Origin: Fusobacterium nucleatum_L
GTDB lineage: Bacteria > Fusobacteriota > Fusobacteriia > Fusobacteriales > Fusobacteriaceae
Direction: 5' to 3'
Assembly (NCBI RefSeq): GCF_050231725.1
Contig: NZ_CP077172.1
Span: 1,788,982-1,852,981 of the forward strand
Length of the DNA: 64,000 nucleotides
Of the stretch, positions 49,251 to 58,797 are shown one piece after another; positions within the stretch are counted from its first letter, which is position 1, and every line of letters starts with the position of its first letter. Under the pieces are notes generated by a model, which worked only from the letters and a program-made list of their open reading frames with translations, made no database searches and was not told where the DNA came from. A program made the translations under genes and the position numbers.

Positions 49251-49979
49251 ATGATTGTTTATATTTTAATAATAGCACATTTATTAGCAGACTTTTTATT
49301 TCAATCTTCTGCTATTTCAGAAAGAAAAAGAGAAGAAAGAAAATTCTTTTTCTTCCATTGTTTTATTTATTTTATAGTTTTTGAAATTTTATTCTTTACA
49401 ATATTTCAATCAGAGAAACTATTTTTTGCTGCTTTAGTAATATCTTTTTCACATTTTTTTATTCTTATTTTAAAAAATAAATTAGAGAAAAAGTTTAAGC
49501 AAAAAAGATTTCAATTATTAATTTTTTCTCTTAATCAAGTAATACATATTATTATGATAATAGGATTTTATTATATTTTTAATTTAGAGAATTTAACCAA
49601 TAATTTTTATTTAAACTTAGAAAATTTAGAAAATTTTAAAACAATAATTCTATACATTCTAATATTTTCTATAATTTTAGATCCTGCTTCTGTTTTTATT
49701 AGAAAGTTATTTATTTCAATCTCTCCTAAAAGCTATCCTAAAACAAATTTAGAAGAATTAAAAGCTGGGAATATTATTGGTAAACTTGAAAGAATGACTA
49801 TTGCTATTCTTTTATTAAATAATCAATTTGGAGCTATGGGCTTTGTTTTGACTGCTAAAAGTATTGCTCGTTTTAAACAAATGGAAGATAAAAACTTTGC
49901 TGAGAAATATTTGATTGGAACATTAACAAGTTTGTTTATAGTTTTGTTAAGTGTTTTAATTTTAAAAGGACTATTGTAA
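49251..49979 (+). CDS. DUF3307-family membrane protein
   Basis: A 242-residue polytopic protein whose N-terminus ILIIAHLLADFLFQSSAISE is the hallmark of DUF3307 (H-L-x-A-D-F-x-x-Q). About six membrane segments follow, then a C-terminal part with GNIIGKLERMTIAILLLNNQFG, also typical. Partner of the SatD-like gene, with which it often occurs; the pair probably acts together at the membrane. The function is unknown. Confidence 0.75.
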   Translation: MIVYILIIAHLLADFLFQSSAISERKREERKFFFFHCFIYFIVFEILFFTIFQSEKLFFAALVISFSHFFILILKNKLEKKFKQKRFQLLIFSLNQVIHIIMIIGFYYIFNLENLTNNFYLNLENLENFKTIILYILIFSIILDPASVFIRKLFISISPKSYPKTNLEELKAGNIIGKLERMTIAILLLNNQFGAMGFVLTAKSIARFKQMEDKNFAEKYLIGTLTSLFIVLLSVLILKGLL

Positions 49980-49996
49980 TTTTTGCAATAGTCCTT
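49966..49996. terminator. Hairpin terminator between convergent genes
   Basis: AAGGACTATTG (49966-49976) pairs perfectly with CAATAGTCCTT (49986-49996), loop of 9 bases. It overlaps the end of the DUF3307 gene. T-rich sequence follows on both strands, only moderately on plus. Confidence 0.7.
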
Positions 49997-50008
49997 AGAA
50001 TTTCTATT

Positions 50009-50749
50009 TTACCATTCATTGACAGAATATAAGAGTGCAAGCCTTATCTGTGTTAAAAGTTCACTTGAAAGATTTTTATATTCGCTTTCTAAACCTTTTT
50101 CATAAGCATACCAAGAAGGAGCATCATTCCAAGAACCCATTCCACCAAAAACATCAGAAATTCCTGCTGAACAAAAAAGTCTTGCATTTCTCTCAGGCAT
50201 CAATAAAAAATATTTTTTATGATAATAGTTCTCAACATCTTTTCCATCTAACATGTCATAAGCCTTTATAAAAATATTAGCAAAATTTTGAAAGTCAATT
50301 TTATCTGCCAAAGTAGTTATTTTACTTAATGTATTTTTAAAATCTTCAGTATTATCTTCAAATTGTACTTTCTCTTTTGGAGGGTTATCCCATTTATATT
50401 CTCTATAAATTGTATTCCAACCATTATCTCCAGATTCCCACTTTGGTATGAAGTAAGTGACTAAATTATCCCTAAAATAGCAGATTAATCCAGCTTGACT
50501 TGTATTGCTAAAGGCAAGTAAACTTGGATCTTTTACAGCAATTGGCATAGAAAGTTTTATATCTTCTAAGCCTTTTTCTATACAATGTTCATACCATTCA
50601 TTTACATCTTTGGCTTTAAAATCTTCATTGAACAAAAATTCTATTTTATTTTCATATTTTCCAAGCTTATATGAAATTTTATTTTTTGTTTTTAAAGCAT
50701 GTCTTGCATATATTGCAATATCACATATTTGTGCCACTTCTCCATTCAT
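50009..50749 (-). CDS. Hypothetical cytosolic protein
   Basis: A 246-residue soluble protein with no signal peptide. It has tryptophan- and aspartate-rich motifs (FGGMGSWNDAPSWYAYEKGL near the C-terminus, WESGDNGWNTIYREYKWDNP in the middle). I do not recognise the family. Its ATG has GTAGGAG upstream and it lies 12 bases after cvfB in the same direction, so it is likely co-transcribed. Confidence 0.6.
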   Translation of the reverse strand: MNGEVAQICDIAIYARHALKTKNKISYKLGKYENKIEFLFNEDFKAKDVNEWYEHCIEKGLEDIKLSMPIAVKDPSLLAFSNTSQAGLICYFRDNLVTYFIPKWESGDNGWNTIYREYKWDNPPKEKVQFEDNTEDFKNTLSKITTLADKIDFQNFANIFIKAYDMLDGKDVENYYHKKYFLLMPERNARLFCSAGISDVFGGMGSWNDAPSWYAYEKGLESEYKNLSSELLTQIRLALLYSVNEW

Positions 50750-50761
50750 AAAAATAATCTC

Positions 50762-51607
50762 CTACTTTTTCAATATAAAATAATCTCCATTTTTTTCTAT
50801 CAATCCATTTTTTAAAAGACTACCAATAGCTCTTTTAAACGCTTTTTTACTTATACCAAAGTAATCCTTGATATCTTCTGCAGAACTATTATCATTGAAA
50901 CGAAAATGCTCTTTTAAAAGTCTCATTTTTCCAAGTACAAGTTCTGCATCACTTTCCATTTGGTCTGATAAAAGTTTTCTAGGACTCAAATCTAATTTTT
51001 TATCTTCTCTAACTCTTGTAACTCTTAAAGTCAATTCATCTCCAACAGAATATTCTTCAAAACATTCACTTTTAGGAATTAAACCAAAATATCTATCTTC
51101 AACAGCAACAAAAGTTCCTATCTCATCATTTATTCTATAAACTGTTGCATTGACAATATCACCTTTTTTTATATCATTAGAAGGCATTAAGAATTTATAT
51201 ATTTTCATTGTAGCAGATACCCTACCCTTACTATCTTCATAAAGCCCAACTAAATATTTTTTACCAATTTCAACCTTAGTTTCTTTTTGAGAATTAGGTA
51301 ACATTAAATCTTTATTAAGCCCCCAATCCAAAAAAGCTCCTAATCTTGGGTTGTTATCAACAACTTCTAATTTTGCAAGAGTTCCAACAAGTGCTTCAGT
51401 TTTTCTAAATGTAGCAATAAGTCTATCTTCACTATCTCTGTAAATCAAGACTTCAACTTCATCTCCTTCTTTTAAATCCTTACCTTCAAGTTCATTGTTA
51501 GGAAGAAGGATATTATCCTTATCATCATCTGTTCCAGCAAATAAATATGCTCCTACACTTGAAAAATTATTTATAACTAATTTTTGCCTTTTACCAACTT
51601 TTATCAT
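50762..51607 (-). CDS. CvfB-like S1 RNA-binding protein
   Basis: A 281-residue protein with three S1-type OB folds (about residues 1-60, 65-130 and 140-205) and a C-terminal winged helix (about 220-281, SAEDIKDYFGISKKAFKRAI), the layout of S. aureus CvfB/B. subtilis YitL, which affect virulence-gene expression and bind RNA. The frame reaches 51619, but ATGGAGGAAAAA is the ribosome site for ATG 51607, which is preferred. An extended -10 (TGTTATACT, 51673-51681) lies upstream. Confidence 0.85.
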   Translation of the reverse strand: MIKVGKRQKLVINNFSSVGAYLFAGTDDDKDNILLPNNELEGKDLKEGDEVEVLIYRDSEDRLIATFRKTEALVGTLAKLEVVDNNPRLGAFLDWGLNKDLMLPNSQKETKVEIGKKYLVGLYEDSKGRVSATMKIYKFLMPSNDIKKGDIVNATVYRINDEIGTFVAVEDRYFGLIPKSECFEEYSVGDELTLRVTRVREDKKLDLSPRKLLSDQMESDAELVLGKMRLLKEHFRFNDNSSAEDIKDYFGISKKAFKRAIGSLLKNGLIEKNGDYFILKK

Positions 51608-51672
51608 TTTTTCCTCCATATAATCAAATTCTGTTTATTTAATTTTTCTTTACTCTTTAAATAAGATTCGTA

Positions 51673-51681
51673 AGTATAACA
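51673..51681 (-). promoter_or_regulatory. Possible cvfB promoter
   Basis: TGTTATACT on the minus strand, an extended -10 about 65 bases before the cvfB-like ATG. No good -35 is seen. Confidence 0.4.
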
Positions 51682-51726
51682 TAAATTTCATTTATTTACC
51701 ATATAAATTCCTAAAAAATAATATTT

Positions 51727-52254
51727 TTATAAATTTTCAATTATTTTTTTTTCATAATCTATAAATTCTTTTGCGTGAACTTCTGATAAAAATGATTTTT
51801 CAATTAAATACTTTGTATAGCATTTTGGTTCTTTTAAAAGAAATATTAAATCAATCAAATAAGAAAATAAAGTTCCAATATCTATAATTGCATCAGTTTC
51901 ATTTTCTAAATCTTGATAAGATATACCTAATTCTTCTTCTGTATAACCACTAGAAATTTCTTCATAACTAAGTGGAGAAGAAAAAGGGATTTTTTTATTT
52001 AATCTTTCATTAGAGAAATTTATAACTAATGATTTATTATCTTTTGCAAATAATAGTATCTCATTTATTAAAGTATCAGAATTCATATCCGTATACTGAC
52101 TAGCTTCAACAATTTCATTTAAAAGAAAAGTATGATACTCTTCAATATCATACTCAAATATTCCTTTAGAAATATTTTTATCAGAATTAGATTTTTGAAT
52201 TTCTTTCCAACAATCTAAAATATCTTCATTTTTAATAATATTTTCTATATTCAT
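51727..52254 (-). CDS. Hypothetical acidic cytosolic protein
   Basis: A 175-residue acidic protein (starts MNIENIIKNEDILDCWKEIQ), apparently helical, with no signal peptide or membrane segment. I do not recognise the family; size, acidity and helices would suit an immunity protein, which is only a guess. It lies 19 bases after the acetyltransferase gene, in the same direction, with AGGAG before ATG. Confidence 0.55.
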   Translation of the reverse strand: MNIENIIKNEDILDCWKEIQKSNSDKNISKGIFEYDIEEYHTFLLNEIVEASQYTDMNSDTLINEILLFAKDNKSLVINFSNERLNKKIPFSSPLSYEEISSGYTEEELGISYQDLENETDAIIDIGTLFSYLIDLIFLLKEPKCYTKYLIEKSFLSEVHAKEFIDYEKKIIENL

Positions 52255-52273
52255 TTTTTAACTCCTAGATACT

Positions 52274-53449
52274 CTATATAAATTCGTAAAGATATGAATT
52301 TTTTTTAGAAAATATTTTATCCAGTTTTTTTATTACATTTTTATTTTTAATATCAATCTTATTTAATTTTATTAATTCATCAATAGAAAAATATCCTGTA
52401 ATTAAAAACACTAAATCTGCTATATCGATTTTTAAATCATAAATAGCTTTTTCTTTTGGAATATTAGAAAAATCAATTTTTTTATTTAAAGAGTATAATC
52501 CTGTATTCCCTTTTAAAATTTCATCTTCAATATATATATTTATATTACAATTTTCTAATTTTAAATTTTTAAACATAGCTAATGGATTTAAAATTCTCAT
52601 CATCATAAAGGGTTTAACAATCTTTTCTATATTTAACTGATTTTCAAAAAGAAATTCTATATTTGAATTATTAGGACTAGCAAGACTGACATTTTTATAA
52701 TAATCTCTATATCCATAGATTAAAGCTAAAATCTCTTTGTATGAGATACTGTCTAAAGCCATACATTCTCTGATTTTAATTTTTTCTTCATATAAACCAA
52801 AGATAATATAAGCACTTGCTATCTTATTTTTATATAGGATAAAAGTTTTCATTTTATCAACAACGGTCTCTTTTAGAATTTTATCAAAATAGAAATCATT
52901 TCTTTCTAAATAACAAAAATTATCTTTCATATTAGTATTATATATTTTTATTAAATCATTTAAGTATAAATTTTTGTCTTCTTCATTTATTTCTATATAT
53001 GAATAGTTGCCACTAGGGAGTTTAAAATTACCTAACTCCTCAACTGAAAAATTATAGTATTCGATATTAGAAAAATATTCAAAACTAAGCTTTCTATAAA
53101 TCTTGGGATTGATTGGGGTTAAAAAAATAAAGGGCATAGACTTTTTCTTAGAATTTTCTAACATTGAGATAAATAATTTTGACATATACCCTTTATTTCT
53201 CATAGTTATATCTGAAGAAACTCCAACAATATATTTACTTTTTATACTGTTATTATTAAAATTAAAGATATAGTCATTTTCATGAAGTGAGGAAATTATT
53301 TTTAAATTATCTTCTAATACTAAATAATTTTTCTCATTATAAATATTATCAAAATAAAATTTGATTTGCTCTTCACTATCTTTAAAACTATCTCTCCAAA
53401 ATTTAATAGCTATTTCTTTTTCAGATTTTTTTGCGTATCTAACTTTCAT
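52274..53449 (-). CDS. GNAT acetyltransferase, Eis-like
   Basis: A 391-residue protein with the Eis-type layout: an N-terminal GNAT domain (MKVRYAKKSEKEIAIKFWRD, the acetyl-CoA region VGVSSDITMRNKGYMSKLF around 76-94, then PFIFLTPINPKIYRKLSFEY), a second GNAT-like domain, and a C-terminal part reminiscent of sterol-carrier domains (about 285-391). Eis homologues acetylate aminoglycosides or protein lysines; here the substrate is unknown. The start has GGAGATAAT just before ATG. Confidence 0.75.
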   Translation of the reverse strand: MKVRYAKKSEKEIAIKFWRDSFKDSEEQIKFYFDNIYNEKNYLVLEDNLKIISSLHENDYIFNFNNNSIKSKYIVGVSSDITMRNKGYMSKLFISMLENSKKKSMPFIFLTPINPKIYRKLSFEYFSNIEYYNFSVEELGNFKLPSGNYSYIEINEEDKNLYLNDLIKIYNTNMKDNFCYLERNDFYFDKILKETVVDKMKTFILYKNKIASAYIIFGLYEEKIKIRECMALDSISYKEILALIYGYRDYYKNVSLASPNNSNIEFLFENQLNIEKIVKPFMMMRILNPLAMFKNLKLENCNINIYIEDEILKGNTGLYSLNKKIDFSNIPKEKAIYDLKIDIADLVFLITGYFSIDELIKLNKIDIKNKNVIKKLDKIFSKKNSYLYEFI

Positions 53450-53479
53450 ATTATCTCCAGATTATCTCTTACAATTTTT

Positions 53480-54388
53480 TTATTTTTTTAGTCCTATATA
53501 TCTTTTCTTAAATATATCTTTAGGAATTTGTGAAAATATTATTGCTAAAAATACAATAGAACAACCTAAAAATTCTCTTGAAGTCATAATTTCATCAAGC
53601 ATAAAATATCCTGCAAGAGCAGCAAAAACTGCTTCTAAACTTAAAATTAAAGAAGCAACTATCGGGTTTGTATATTTTTGCCCTACCATTTGTAAGGTAT
53701 AGGCTATTCCTGATGATAAAAATCCTGCATAAGCAATAGACTTCCAAGAAAGAAAAATGTTGTTTATTGTTGCAGTTTCATTTTCAAATAATAGAGCACA
53801 TATTCCAGATAGAATAGTTAGTACAACAAACTGTAAAAATGATAATTCAACAGGACTAACTTTCTTAGAATAATAGTCTATAATTAAAATGTGACCTCCC
53901 CAACAAAATGATCCTAGAAAAACTATGAAGTCTCCTTTATTTATTGTAAAATCACTTAAATTTGGAATAGCAAGTAAATAAAGGCCAATAAAACCTATAA
54001 TTATACTTATCCAAGTTAATAAATCAATTTTATGTTTTAAGAAAATCATAGTTAAAAAAGGAATAATTAAAATATAGAATGATGTTATAAAACCAGTTTT
54101 ACCAGCTGTTGTATATTGTAAACCAATTTGCTGTAGAGAAGTTCCCATAAATATGAAAACTCCACAAACTAAGCCACCTTGTAGTAGAATTCCAATATCT
54201 TTTGGTAATTTAGCTTTAGTAATGATTAAATATGCTCCTAAACATATAATTGCAATAACAGAACGGGCCATATTAAAGGTGAATGGACCTATCTTGTCCA
54301 TGCCTGTGACTTGAGCGACAAAAGCAGTTCCCCATATAAATGCTGCTAAAAATAACATAAAATCTCCAAAGTATCTTTTTTTATCCAT
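53480..54388 (-). CDS. EamA/DMT-family transporter
   Basis: A 302-residue, ten-segment membrane protein made of two EamA repeats; the N-terminus FMLFLAAFIWGTAFVAQVTG and the mid-protein VFLGSFCWGGHILIIDYYSK are typical, as is the second-repeat end SLILSLEAVFAALAGYFMLD. DMT carriers export amino acids or other metabolites; the substrate is not predictable. It has a near-consensus promoter and its terminal codons are 30 bases before the acetyltransferase gene. Confidence 0.85.
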   Translation of the reverse strand: MDKKRYFGDFMLFLAAFIWGTAFVAQVTGMDKIGPFTFNMARSVIAIICLGAYLIITKAKLPKDIGILLQGGLVCGVFIFMGTSLQQIGLQYTTAGKTGFITSFYILIIPFLTMIFLKHKIDLLTWISIIIGFIGLYLLAIPNLSDFTINKGDFIVFLGSFCWGGHILIIDYYSKKVSPVELSFLQFVVLTILSGICALLFENETATINNIFLSWKSIAYAGFLSSGIAYTLQMVGQKYTNPIVASLILSLEAVFAALAGYFMLDEIMTSREFLGCSIVFLAIIFSQIPKDIFKKRYIGLKK

Positions 54389-54432
54389 TAATATCGCCCC
54401 TTTAATTAAATTTACATAATATAGATATTATA

Positions 54433-54461
54433 ATTGTATAGAGTAAACAGATTAAAGTCAA
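54433..54461 (-). promoter_or_regulatory. Promoter of the EamA transporter gene
   Basis: On the minus strand: -35 TTGACT (54456-54461), 17-base spacer, -10 TACAAT (54433-54438), about 45 bases before the ATG. Confidence 0.75.
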
Positions 54462-54524
54462 TAGTATTGAGAAAAACAATATAATATTTACAATATTAAG
54501 ATTTTTATTTAATCTGTATTTTAA

Positions 54525-54554
54525 CAAAAAAGAGAAGTTTTTTATACTCCTCTT
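54525..54554 (-). terminator. Intrinsic terminator of the small lipoprotein gene
   Basis: On the minus strand AAGAGGAG pairs with CTTCTCTT (one G-U) around a 9-base loop, followed by TTTTTTG. It lies about 38 bases past the lipoprotein stop codon. Confidence 0.7.
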
Positions 54555-54591
54555 GTATATATTATTTGATAAGTGAATAATAAATGTTTCT

Positions 54592-54729
54592 TTATTCTTT
54601 AAAAATAAAACAGTCTGTTGGTCTTATTTCTAATTCAGGTTCAGAAGTTTTCGCATCTAATTTTGCAGCAGTGCATCCTATAAATAATATAGTTAAATTA
54701 ATAAATAATAATAAAATCCATTTCTTCAT
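54592..54729 (-). CDS. Small lipoprotein (45 residues)
   Basis: A short gene with AGGAGG seven bases before ATG 54729. The product begins MKKWILLLFINLTILFIGC, a signal peptide ending in a lipobox (L-F-I-G-C, Cys19), followed by only 26 residues (TAAKLDAKTSEPELEIRPTD and a short end). After lipidation the mature peptide would be about 27 residues. A -35 TTGACA lies at 54783-54788, with a weak -10 17 bases on, and a terminator follows, so it is a complete single-gene unit. Small lipoproteins of this kind often stabilise secretion or lysis functions, but no role is evident. Confidence 0.75.
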   Translation of the reverse strand: MKKWILLLFINLTILFIGCTAAKLDAKTSEPELEIRPTDCFIFKE

Positions 54730-54827
54730 AAGAATCCCTCCTAATAGTTTATACTATTACTAGTACTATAAATATTGAAGTTTGTCAATGATTTTTTAAC
54801 AAGTCTTGTATATTTTTATGAAAATTA

Positions 54828-54836
54828 TGATATAAT
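54828..54836 (+). promoter_or_regulatory. Extended -10 promoter of the rRNA methyltransferase gene
   Basis: TGATATAAT (54828-54836), extended -10, about 30 bases before ATG 54868. No good -35 is present at the right distance. Confidence 0.6.
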
Positions 54837-54867
54837 AAATAATCATGAAAATATTTAGGGGTTTAAA

Positions 54868-56049
54868 ATGCTAAAAATTATTATAAAGAAAGAAAAAGAA
54901 CAAAAAATTTTAAATTTTTATCCCAATGTATATAAGGATGAAATAAAAGATATAATAGGAAATGTTAAGACAGGAGACATAGTTGATATAATTACAAATG
55001 ATATGAAATTTCTAGCTAGAGGTTATATCACAGAAGGAACATCAGCTTTTGTAAGAGTTTTAACAACAAAAGATGAAAAAATTGACAGAAAGTTTATATT
55101 TGAAAGAATTAAAAATGCATATGAAAAAAGAAAACATTTATTAGATGAAACAAATAGTGTGAGAGCTTTTTATTCTGAAGCAGATTTTATACCAGGATTG
55201 GTGATAGATAAATTTGATAAATATGTTTCTATTCAATTTAGAAATTCTGGCATAGAAGTTTTTAGACAAGATATCATAGAAGCTGTAAAAAAATATTTAA
55301 AGCCAAAGGGTATTTATGAAAGAAGTGATGTAGAAAATAGAGTTATTGAAGGTGTTGAAACAAAAACAGGAGTAATTTTTGGAGAAATTCCTGAAAGAAC
55401 AATTATGTTAGATAATGGAGTCAAATATAATGTAGATATAGTTGATGGACAAAAGACAGGTTTCTTTTTAGACCAAAGAGATTCAAGAAAATTTATAGCA
55501 AATTATATTAATAGTCAAACAAGATTTTTAGATGTTTTTTCAAGTAGTGGTGGTTTTTCAATGTGTGCTCTTAAAAATGGAGCGAAAGAAGTTGTTGCTA
55601 TGGATAAGGATAGCCATGCACTTGAATTATGTTATGAAAATTATAAATTGAATGAATTTACAGCGGACTTTTCTACAATAGAGGGAGATGCTTTTCTTAT
55701 GCTAAATAGTCTAGCTACAAGAAATAAAAAGTTTGATATTATAACTCTTGACCCCCCTTCACTTATAAAAAAGAAAACTGAAATATATAGAGGAAGAGAT
55801 TTTTTCTTAGATTTATGTGATAAGAGTTTTAAGCTTTTAGAAAATAGCGGGATTCTTGGAGTTATGACCTGTGCATATCATATAAGTTTACAAGATTTAC
55901 TTGAAGTAACTAGAATGGCTGCTTCAAAAAACAATAAAATTTTAAGTGTTGTTGGAATAAATTATCAACCAGAAGATCATCCCTGGATATTACATATTCC
56001 TGAAACACTATATCTAAAAGCTCTATGGGTTAAAGTAGAAGAAAGATAA
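54868..56049 (+). CDS. Class I SAM-dependent rRNA methyltransferase, RlmI-like
   Basis: A 393-residue cytosolic enzyme of the RlmI/YwbD family, which makes m5C in 23S rRNA. The N-terminal PUA domain (about 1-75) is followed by EADFIPGLVIDKFDKYVSIQ, then the SAM-binding FLDVFSSSGGFSMCALKNGAK and AMDKDSHAL, and the catalytic-loop motif LDPPSL and TCAYHIS with the likely nucleophile cysteine. Length is as for RlmI. The target base is inferred. The cvpA operon follows after 14 bases. Confidence 0.88.
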   Translation: MLKIIIKKEKEQKILNFYPNVYKDEIKDIIGNVKTGDIVDIITNDMKFLARGYITEGTSAFVRVLTTKDEKIDRKFIFERIKNAYEKRKHLLDETNSVRAFYSEADFIPGLVIDKFDKYVSIQFRNSGIEVFRQDIIEAVKKYLKPKGIYERSDVENRVIEGVETKTGVIFGEIPERTIMLDNGVKYNVDIVDGQKTGFFLDQRDSRKFIANYINSQTRFLDVFSSSGGFSMCALKNGAKEVVAMDKDSHALELCYENYKLNEFTADFSTIEGDAFLMLNSLATRNKKFDIITLDPPSLIKKKTEIYRGRDFFLDLCDKSFKLLENSGILGVMTCAYHISLQDLLEVTRMAASKNNKILSVVGINYQPEDHPWILHIPETLYLKALWVKVEER

Positions 56050-56063
56050 ACTAGGAGGAAACA

Positions 56064-56603
56064 ATGTATTTAGATATTTTGATTTTAGTAATTTTTATAT
56101 TAGGAATATTCAGTGGAATAAGAAATGGTATTTTTGTAGAAATAATTTCTGTATTTGGTTTTGCAGTTAATTTACTCATAACAAAAATATATACACCAGT
56201 TGTTTTAAATTTTTTAAAGAGGTCAGATGCTTCTTTTGAAAACAACTATGTTATTACATATATTGTAACTTTTATAACAGTTTATTTGGCTGTATCTATA
56301 ATATTAATATTTGTAAAAAAAGCTTTTAAAGGTCTAAGAAAAGGATTTTTTAATAAAATGATGGGAGGAATTGCAGGTTTTATTAAAGCATCTATTCTTT
56401 CTCTTGTAATAATATTAATCTATACTTATAGTATAAAATTAGCTCCTTCATTAGAAAAATACTCACAAGGAAGCACAACAATAGGTATTTTTTATGAAAT
56501 TATTCCAAATTTTGAAACATATATTCCTGATATACTGGTAGAAGATTTTAATAAAAACGCAACTAAAAAAATTATTGAAAAAAATATAAATACAATGTTG
56601 TAA
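56064..56603 (+). CDS. CvpA-family membrane protein
   Basis: A 179-residue protein with four membrane segments; the N-terminus LDILILVIFILGIFSGIRNG and the FNKMMGGIAGFIKASILSLV segment fit the CvpA family, linked to colicin V production and biofilm in other bacteria. The C-terminal tail is short. It begins the envelope operon: lptF starts 8 bases after its stop. Confidence 0.8.
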   Translation: MYLDILILVIFILGIFSGIRNGIFVEIISVFGFAVNLLITKIYTPVVLNFLKRSDASFENNYVITYIVTFITVYLAVSIILIFVKKAFKGLRKGFFNKMMGGIAGFIKASILSLVIILIYTYSIKLAPSLEKYSQGSTTIGIFYEIIPNFETYIPDILVEDFNKNATKKIIEKNINTML

Positions 56604-56611
56604 GGTGAATT

Positions 56612-57691
56612 ATGAAAATAATAAATAAATATATTTTGGATGAATTAAAAGGACCAACTATACTAGCGATTTTTGTTTTTACTTTTATTTTTTTGTTGGA
56701 TATAGTAGTGACTATGATGGAACAAATAATAGTAAAAGGAATTTCTGTTTTTGATATTTTAAGATTACTTTCGTTTTATATTCCACCGATACTTACTCAA
56801 ACAATTCCGATAGGAATGTTTTTAGGTATAATGATTTGTTTTACAAAATTTAGTAGAAATAGTGAGTCAGTAGCTATGATATCGACAGGAATGTCTATTA
56901 GAGATATTCTAAAACCAATACTTGCTGTTGCAATAGGAGCAGCACTTTTTATCATCTTTTTGCAAGAGAGTATAATCCCACGTTCTTTTATAAAATTAAA
57001 ATATGTTGGTGCAAAAATTGCTTATGAAAATCCAGTTTTTCAATTAAAAGAAAAAACTTTCATAGATAATTTAGATGAATATAGTATTTATGTTGATGAG
57101 GTTGATTCTGAGGGAAAAGCAAAAAATATAATTGCTTTTGAAAAACCTGAAGATAAAAGCAAATTTCCTATGGTATTAATCGGTGAAGAGGCATTTTGGA
57201 AAGATAATTCTATTATATTAAAAGAATCTCAATTTGTCAGTTTTGATGAAACTGGAAAGAAAAATTTAGTTGGGACCTTTGATGAAAAAAGAGTTATTTT
57301 AACTGCATATTTTCAAGATTTAAATATAAAAATAAAAGATGTTGAAGCTCTCAGTATAACTGAACTTCTTAAAAACTTAAAAAAAGTAGATGAAACAGAA
57401 GTTCTAAAGTATAAAATAGAAATTTTTAGAAAATTAGCATTAGTTTTTTCTACTATTCCTCTTGCAGTTATAGGATTTACACTTTCTTTGGGGCATCACA
57501 GAATATCTAAAAAATATTCATTTATCTTAGCGATGTTAGTAATATTTGCTTATATTATATTTTTAAATATAGGAATTGTTATGGCAAATGCAGGAAGATT
57601 AAATCCGTTTATTGCAACTTGGGCACCAAATATACTTTTATATTTGTTAGGCTATAAATTATATAGAGTAAAAGAGGTGAGAGGAATATAA
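56612..57691 (+). CDS. lptF: LPS export permease LptF-type (YjgP/YjgQ family)
   Basis: LptF and LptG form the membrane part of the LptB2FG ABC complex that extracts lipopolysaccharide from the inner membrane. The 359-residue protein has three membrane segments at the N-terminus, a periplasmic beta-jellyroll-like middle (about 130-260) and three at the C-terminus, with INKYILDELKGPTILAIFVF, TIPIGMFLGIMICFTKFSRN and PLAVIGFTLSLGHHRISKKY. The stop and the next start overlap by one base, so the two permeases are coupled. F versus G is assigned by order only. Confidence 0.85.
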   Translation: MKIINKYILDELKGPTILAIFVFTFIFLLDIVVTMMEQIIVKGISVFDILRLLSFYIPPILTQTIPIGMFLGIMICFTKFSRNSESVAMISTGMSIRDILKPILAVAIGAALFIIFLQESIIPRSFIKLKYVGAKIAYENPVFQLKEKTFIDNLDEYSIYVDEVDSEGKAKNIIAFEKPEDKSKFPMVLIGEEAFWKDNSIILKESQFVSFDETGKKNLVGTFDEKRVILTAYFQDLNIKIKDVEALSITELLKNLKKVDETEVLKYKIEIFRKLALVFSTIPLAVIGFTLSLGHHRISKKYSFILAMLVIFAYIIFLNIGIVMANAGRLNPFIATWAPNILLYLLGYKLYRVKEVRGI

Positions 57692-58782
57692 TGATAAAAA
57701 AAATGGATATCTATATAAGTAAATATTTTATAAAATTCTTTTTAATGAATATAATTGCTTTTATAGGAATATTTTTACTTGCACAGACATTTAAGATAAT
57801 TAAATATATCAATCAAGGTAAACTTGAGGGAGCAGAAATTTTAGATTATATCCTTAATTTACTGCCCAAAATGTTTGTAGAAACTGCTCCTCTTTCTGTT
57901 TTATTAGCAGGACTTATCACTATAAGTATAATGGCTAGCAACTTAGAAATTGTTTCATTGAAAACATCAGGAATAAGATTCTTCAGAATAATAAGGGCTC
58001 CCCTTATTATTGCTTTTATGATTTCACTATTTGTATTTTTTATAAATAACTCTATCTATACAAAATCACTAGCTAAAATCAATTTTTATAGGAAAGGTGA
58101 AGTTGATAATTCTTTGAAATTACCTACTACAAAAGAAAATGCCTTTTTTATAAACAGTACAGAAGGATATTTATATTTGATGGGGAAAATAAATAGAGAA
58201 ACAGGAGTTGCAGAAAATATTGAAATTATTAAATTTGATATGGAAATTTCCAAACCAAAGGAAATAATTATAGCAAAGAGTGCTAAATTTGACACAAAAG
58301 AAAATAAATGGTTATTTAACAATGTAAATATTTATAATGTTAATACTAAAGAAACAGTTACTAAAACTGAATATAAATCTGAATTATATAAAGATGATCC
58401 AAGTAATTTTATAAGAGCTTCAGCAGAAGATCCTAGAATGTTGACAATAAAAGAATTAAAAAAGACTATAAAAGAACAAAAAAATATAGGGGAAGATACA
58501 AGAGTTTATCTTGCTGAACTTGCTAAAAGATACTCTTTTCCATTTGCTAGTTTTATAGTTGCATTTATAGGACTTTCAGTAAGTAGTAAATATATTAGAG
58601 GTGGAAGAACAACAATGAATTTAGTTATTTGTGTTGTTGCAGGTTATGGATATTATTTAGTATCAGGAGCTTTTGAAGCTATGAGTTTAAATGGGATATT
58701 AAATCCCTTTATAGCAAGTTGGATACCAAATATTTTATATCTAATAGTAGGTCTATATTTTATGAATAGAGCTGAATATTAA
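57691..58782 (+). CDS. lptG: LPS export permease LptG-type (YjgP/YjgQ family)
   Basis: The partner of the preceding gene, 363 residues with the same six-segment layout and periplasmic domain: IYISKYFIKFFLMNIIAFIG, ETAPLSVLLAGLITISIMAS, SFPFASFIVAFIGLSVSSKY and a final IASWIPNILYLIVGLYFMN. Together they make the LPS transport channel, presumably with LptB, LptA and LptC encoded elsewhere. Assignment to G rests on its place after lptF. Confidence 0.85.
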   Translation: MIKKMDIYISKYFIKFFLMNIIAFIGIFLLAQTFKIIKYINQGKLEGAEILDYILNLLPKMFVETAPLSVLLAGLITISIMASNLEIVSLKTSGIRFFRIIRAPLIIAFMISLFVFFINNSIYTKSLAKINFYRKGEVDNSLKLPTTKENAFFINSTEGYLYLMGKINRETGVAENIEIIKFDMEISKPKEIIIAKSAKFDTKENKWLFNNVNIYNVNTKETVTKTEYKSELYKDDPSNFIRASAEDPRMLTIKELKKTIKEQKNIGEDTRVYLAELAKRYSFPFASFIVAFIGLSVSSKYIRGGRTTMNLVICVVAGYGYYLVSGAFEAMSLNGILNPFIASWIPNILYLIVGLYFMNRAEY

Positions 58783-58797
58783 AATTGGGGGAAAGTT

